Shown piece by piece: positions 10,526-11,852 of a stretch of 11,852 bases of DNA (positions are counted from its first letter, which is position 1; every line of letters begins with the position of its first letter). Origin of the DNA: DATJFX01 sp035495465 (GTDB taxonomy: Bacteria; Patescibacteriota; Doudnabacteria; UBA920; O2-02-FULL-48-8). Where the stretch lies: contig DATJFX010000024.1 in NCBI GenBank assembly GCA_035495465.1, positions 1-11,852 of the forward strand. The letters run 5' to 3'. Both the position numbers and the translations under genes were made by a program. The notes below the pieces were generated by a model. It worked only from the letters and a program-made list of their open reading frames with translations, searched no databases and had not been told where the DNA came from.

Positions 10526-11852
10526 ATGGATATTTCGACACTTAGCAAACAACTCAATATGCCGGTCCAAACGCTTAGGTACAAGATGAAAGAAGCGGGA
10601 TTTTTTGTATCGCCAAAAGCGAATAAGCTGGATAATCAATTAGCCAAGCGTGTGTTGGTAGCTTTTTCCAATACTAAACCAGCCACGTCTAAAGACACGG
10701 AACCAAAAGAAGTAGTGTTGCCTAAAGTGATGAGTGTGAAAGAACTAGCTGAAAAATTGCATTTGGATATTACCACCGTTATCAAAAAATTAATCCAAAA
10801 CGGGGTAATGGCCTCCATCAATGAAGAAATTGATTATGATACTGCGGTGATTATAGCTTCGGATCTGGGATTTAATGTGTCTGAAACCCAAGGCGCGACC
10901 ACTAGACTTGGCTTAGGATACGTAACAGATGAAATAAAAAAAGAACAATCTGAAAAAACCGAGGCTTTTATAGTTCGGCCGCCAGTAGTGGCTGTTATGG
11001 GACATGTAGATCATGGAAAGACGACGTTACTGGACACTATCCGAAAAACTAAAGTTGTAGATACAGAAGCGGGACGTATCACTCAGCACATTGGCGCTTA
11101 CCAGGTAGCTCGGAATGGAAAATTAATTACTTTTTTAGATACTCCAGGCCACGAAGCGTTTTCTGCCATGCGTGCTCGGGGAGCGAATGTGACGGATATT
11201 ATAATTTTAGTGGTGGCTGCGGATGATGGTGTCAAACCTCAGACCATCGAAGTGATCAATCGAGCGAAACTCACAGGCACTCCTTTGATCGTAGCAATAA
11301 ATAAAGTGGACAAACCGGATTCGAATATCGAACGGGTTAAGAAAGAACTTTCAGATTTTGGTGTGTTGATAGAAGAATGGGGCGGGACAGTTCCGATTGC
11401 AAAAATTTCAGCTCTGACAGGAGAAGGGGTTGATGATTTATTGGATCTGATTTTATTGCAAGCAGAAGTTTTAGATCTGAAAGCCAATCCGACTGGGGCA
11501 GTCTTAGGCACAGTGATTGAATCTCATGTTTCTCGAACTCTTGGCTCGACGGCTACTGTGCTTATTCAAAATGGCACTTTGAATTTATCTGATATTGTGG
11601 CGGTGGGTCGAGCTTTTGGCAAAGTTCGAGCCATGACTGATGGCAAGGGGACTAAAGTAAAGAGTGCGGGGCCTTCGGCTGCTGTGGCCATCACGGGACT
11701 TTCTGACGTACCGGCCGTGGGAGATATTTTAAAAACTTATTCGAGCTTGGATGAAGCTAAAACTTATTCTTCCGCAGTGGTCAAGTCTGAACGGGCTAAA
11801 AAAATCGCAGGCTCCAGATCCATCACTGTTTTAGGTAAGGAATTGAATTTGA
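10526..11852 (+). CDS. infB: Translation initiation factor IF-2, 3' end cut by window edge
   Basis: 442 codons are seen and the frame is open at the window end. IF-2 is the GTPase that brings initiator tRNA to the small ribosomal subunit and promotes subunit joining. The N-terminus has two small helical IF2_N-like modules (about 1-45 and 68-118: DISTLSKQLNMPVQTLRYKM and MSVKELAEKLHLDITTVIKK). The G domain holds G1 GHVDHGKT (159-166), switch EAGRITQHIGAYQV (181-194), G3 DTPGHE (205-210), G4 NKVD (259-262) and G5 SALTGEG (295-301). Domain II follows from about 322 (GAVLGTVIESHVSRTLGSTA). Two departures are worth noting: the switch has GRITQH where most bacteria have GGITQH, and G5 has SAL rather than SAK. 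The linker before the G domain is short, as usual in reduced genomes. Only a weak AGAGAAG precedes the ATG. Confidence 0.95.
   Translation, partial: MDISTLSKQLNMPVQTLRYKMKEAGFFVSPKANKLDNQLAKRVLVAFSNTKPATSKDTEPKEVVLPKVMSVKELAEKLHLDITTVIKKLIQNGVMASINEEIDYDTAVIIASDLGFNVSETQGATTRLGLGYVTDEIKKEQSEKTEAFIVRPPVVAVMGHVDHGKTTLLDTIRKTKVVDTEAGRITQHIGAYQVARNGKLITFLDTPGHEAFSAMRARGANVTDIIILVVAADDGVKPQTIEVINRAKLTGTPLIVAINKVDKPDSNIERVKKELSDFGVLIEEWGGTVPIAKISALTGEGVDDLLDLILLQAEVLDLKANPTGAVLGTVIESHVSRTLGSTATVLIQNGTLNLSDIVAVGRAFGKVRAMTDGKGTKVKSAGPSAAVAITGLSDVPAVGDILKTYSSLDEAKTYSSAVVKSERAKKIAGSRSITVLGKELNL

Noticed and set aside
1..11852. CRISPR arrays, insertion sequences, integrase or toxin-antitoxin genes
   Set aside because: No regularly spaced repeats, transposase or integrase motifs, or recognisable toxin-antitoxin pairs were seen on either strand.

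Overview
The window looks like chromosomal DNA of a candidate-phyla-radiation bacterium (Patescibacteria, Parcubacteria-like). This is inferred from protein content, not from a marker tree. The evidence is small compact genes, an N-terminally short MurE-type ligase, a DUF4446 protein, a bactofilin, tRNAs that all encode CCA, and many start codons without a Shine-Dalgarno site. Most of the window is AT-rich. The exception is the first ~570 bases, which are about 60% GC.

Layout. Bases 1-568 (minus) hold the 5' part of an unrecognised, GC-rich gene with a consensus sigma70 promoter, a ~146-nt leader and a strong ribosome binding site. Bases 774-1212 (minus) are a tRNA operon, Leu-Val-Phe-Gly, with its own promoter and terminator. 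Bases 1224-3231 (minus) are an operon of a small membrane protein, tRNA-Ala(CGC), a DUF4446 protein, a bactofilin and a diacylglycerol-kinase-like protein; its promoter gives an almost leaderless mRNA. Bases 3235-5854 (minus) carry a MurE-like ligase and an O-antigen-ligase-family membrane protein that overlap. Four parS-like palindromes lie inside the latter gene. From about 5950 everything reads on the plus strand: a small helical orphan gene with a strong promoter and RBS; a tRNA-rich region with Pro(CGG), a Nudix hydrolase, Arg(CCU), Ala(GGC) and Ser(CGA); then a YbjQ-type protein, a seven-helix PQ-loop/SWEET-like protein, a GT28 diacylglycerol glycosyltransferase, Hsp20, and the 5' two thirds of infB (IF-2).

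The most interesting signal is in the noncoding DNA around the plus-strand tRNAs. Two 101-nt elements sit 8-10 nt behind the CCA ends of tRNA-Pro and tRNA-Arg, in the same orientation. They are identical except for four bases, and these four form two compensatory base-pair changes in one hairpin stem. This points to a selected RNA (or single-strand DNA) fold; I do not recognise the family. Two other intergenic stretches nearby (6383-6471 and 7371-7491) also fold into multi-branched structures.

Functionally the protein genes are mostly envelope-related: peptidoglycan (MurE), polysaccharide ligation or polymerisation (O-antigen ligase family), cell-shape scaffold (bactofilin), and membrane lipid (glycosyltransferase, lipid-kinase-like protein). 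The rest belong to translation (tRNAs, IF-2) and proteostasis (Hsp20). All base-pairing, GC and motif statements were made by eye.
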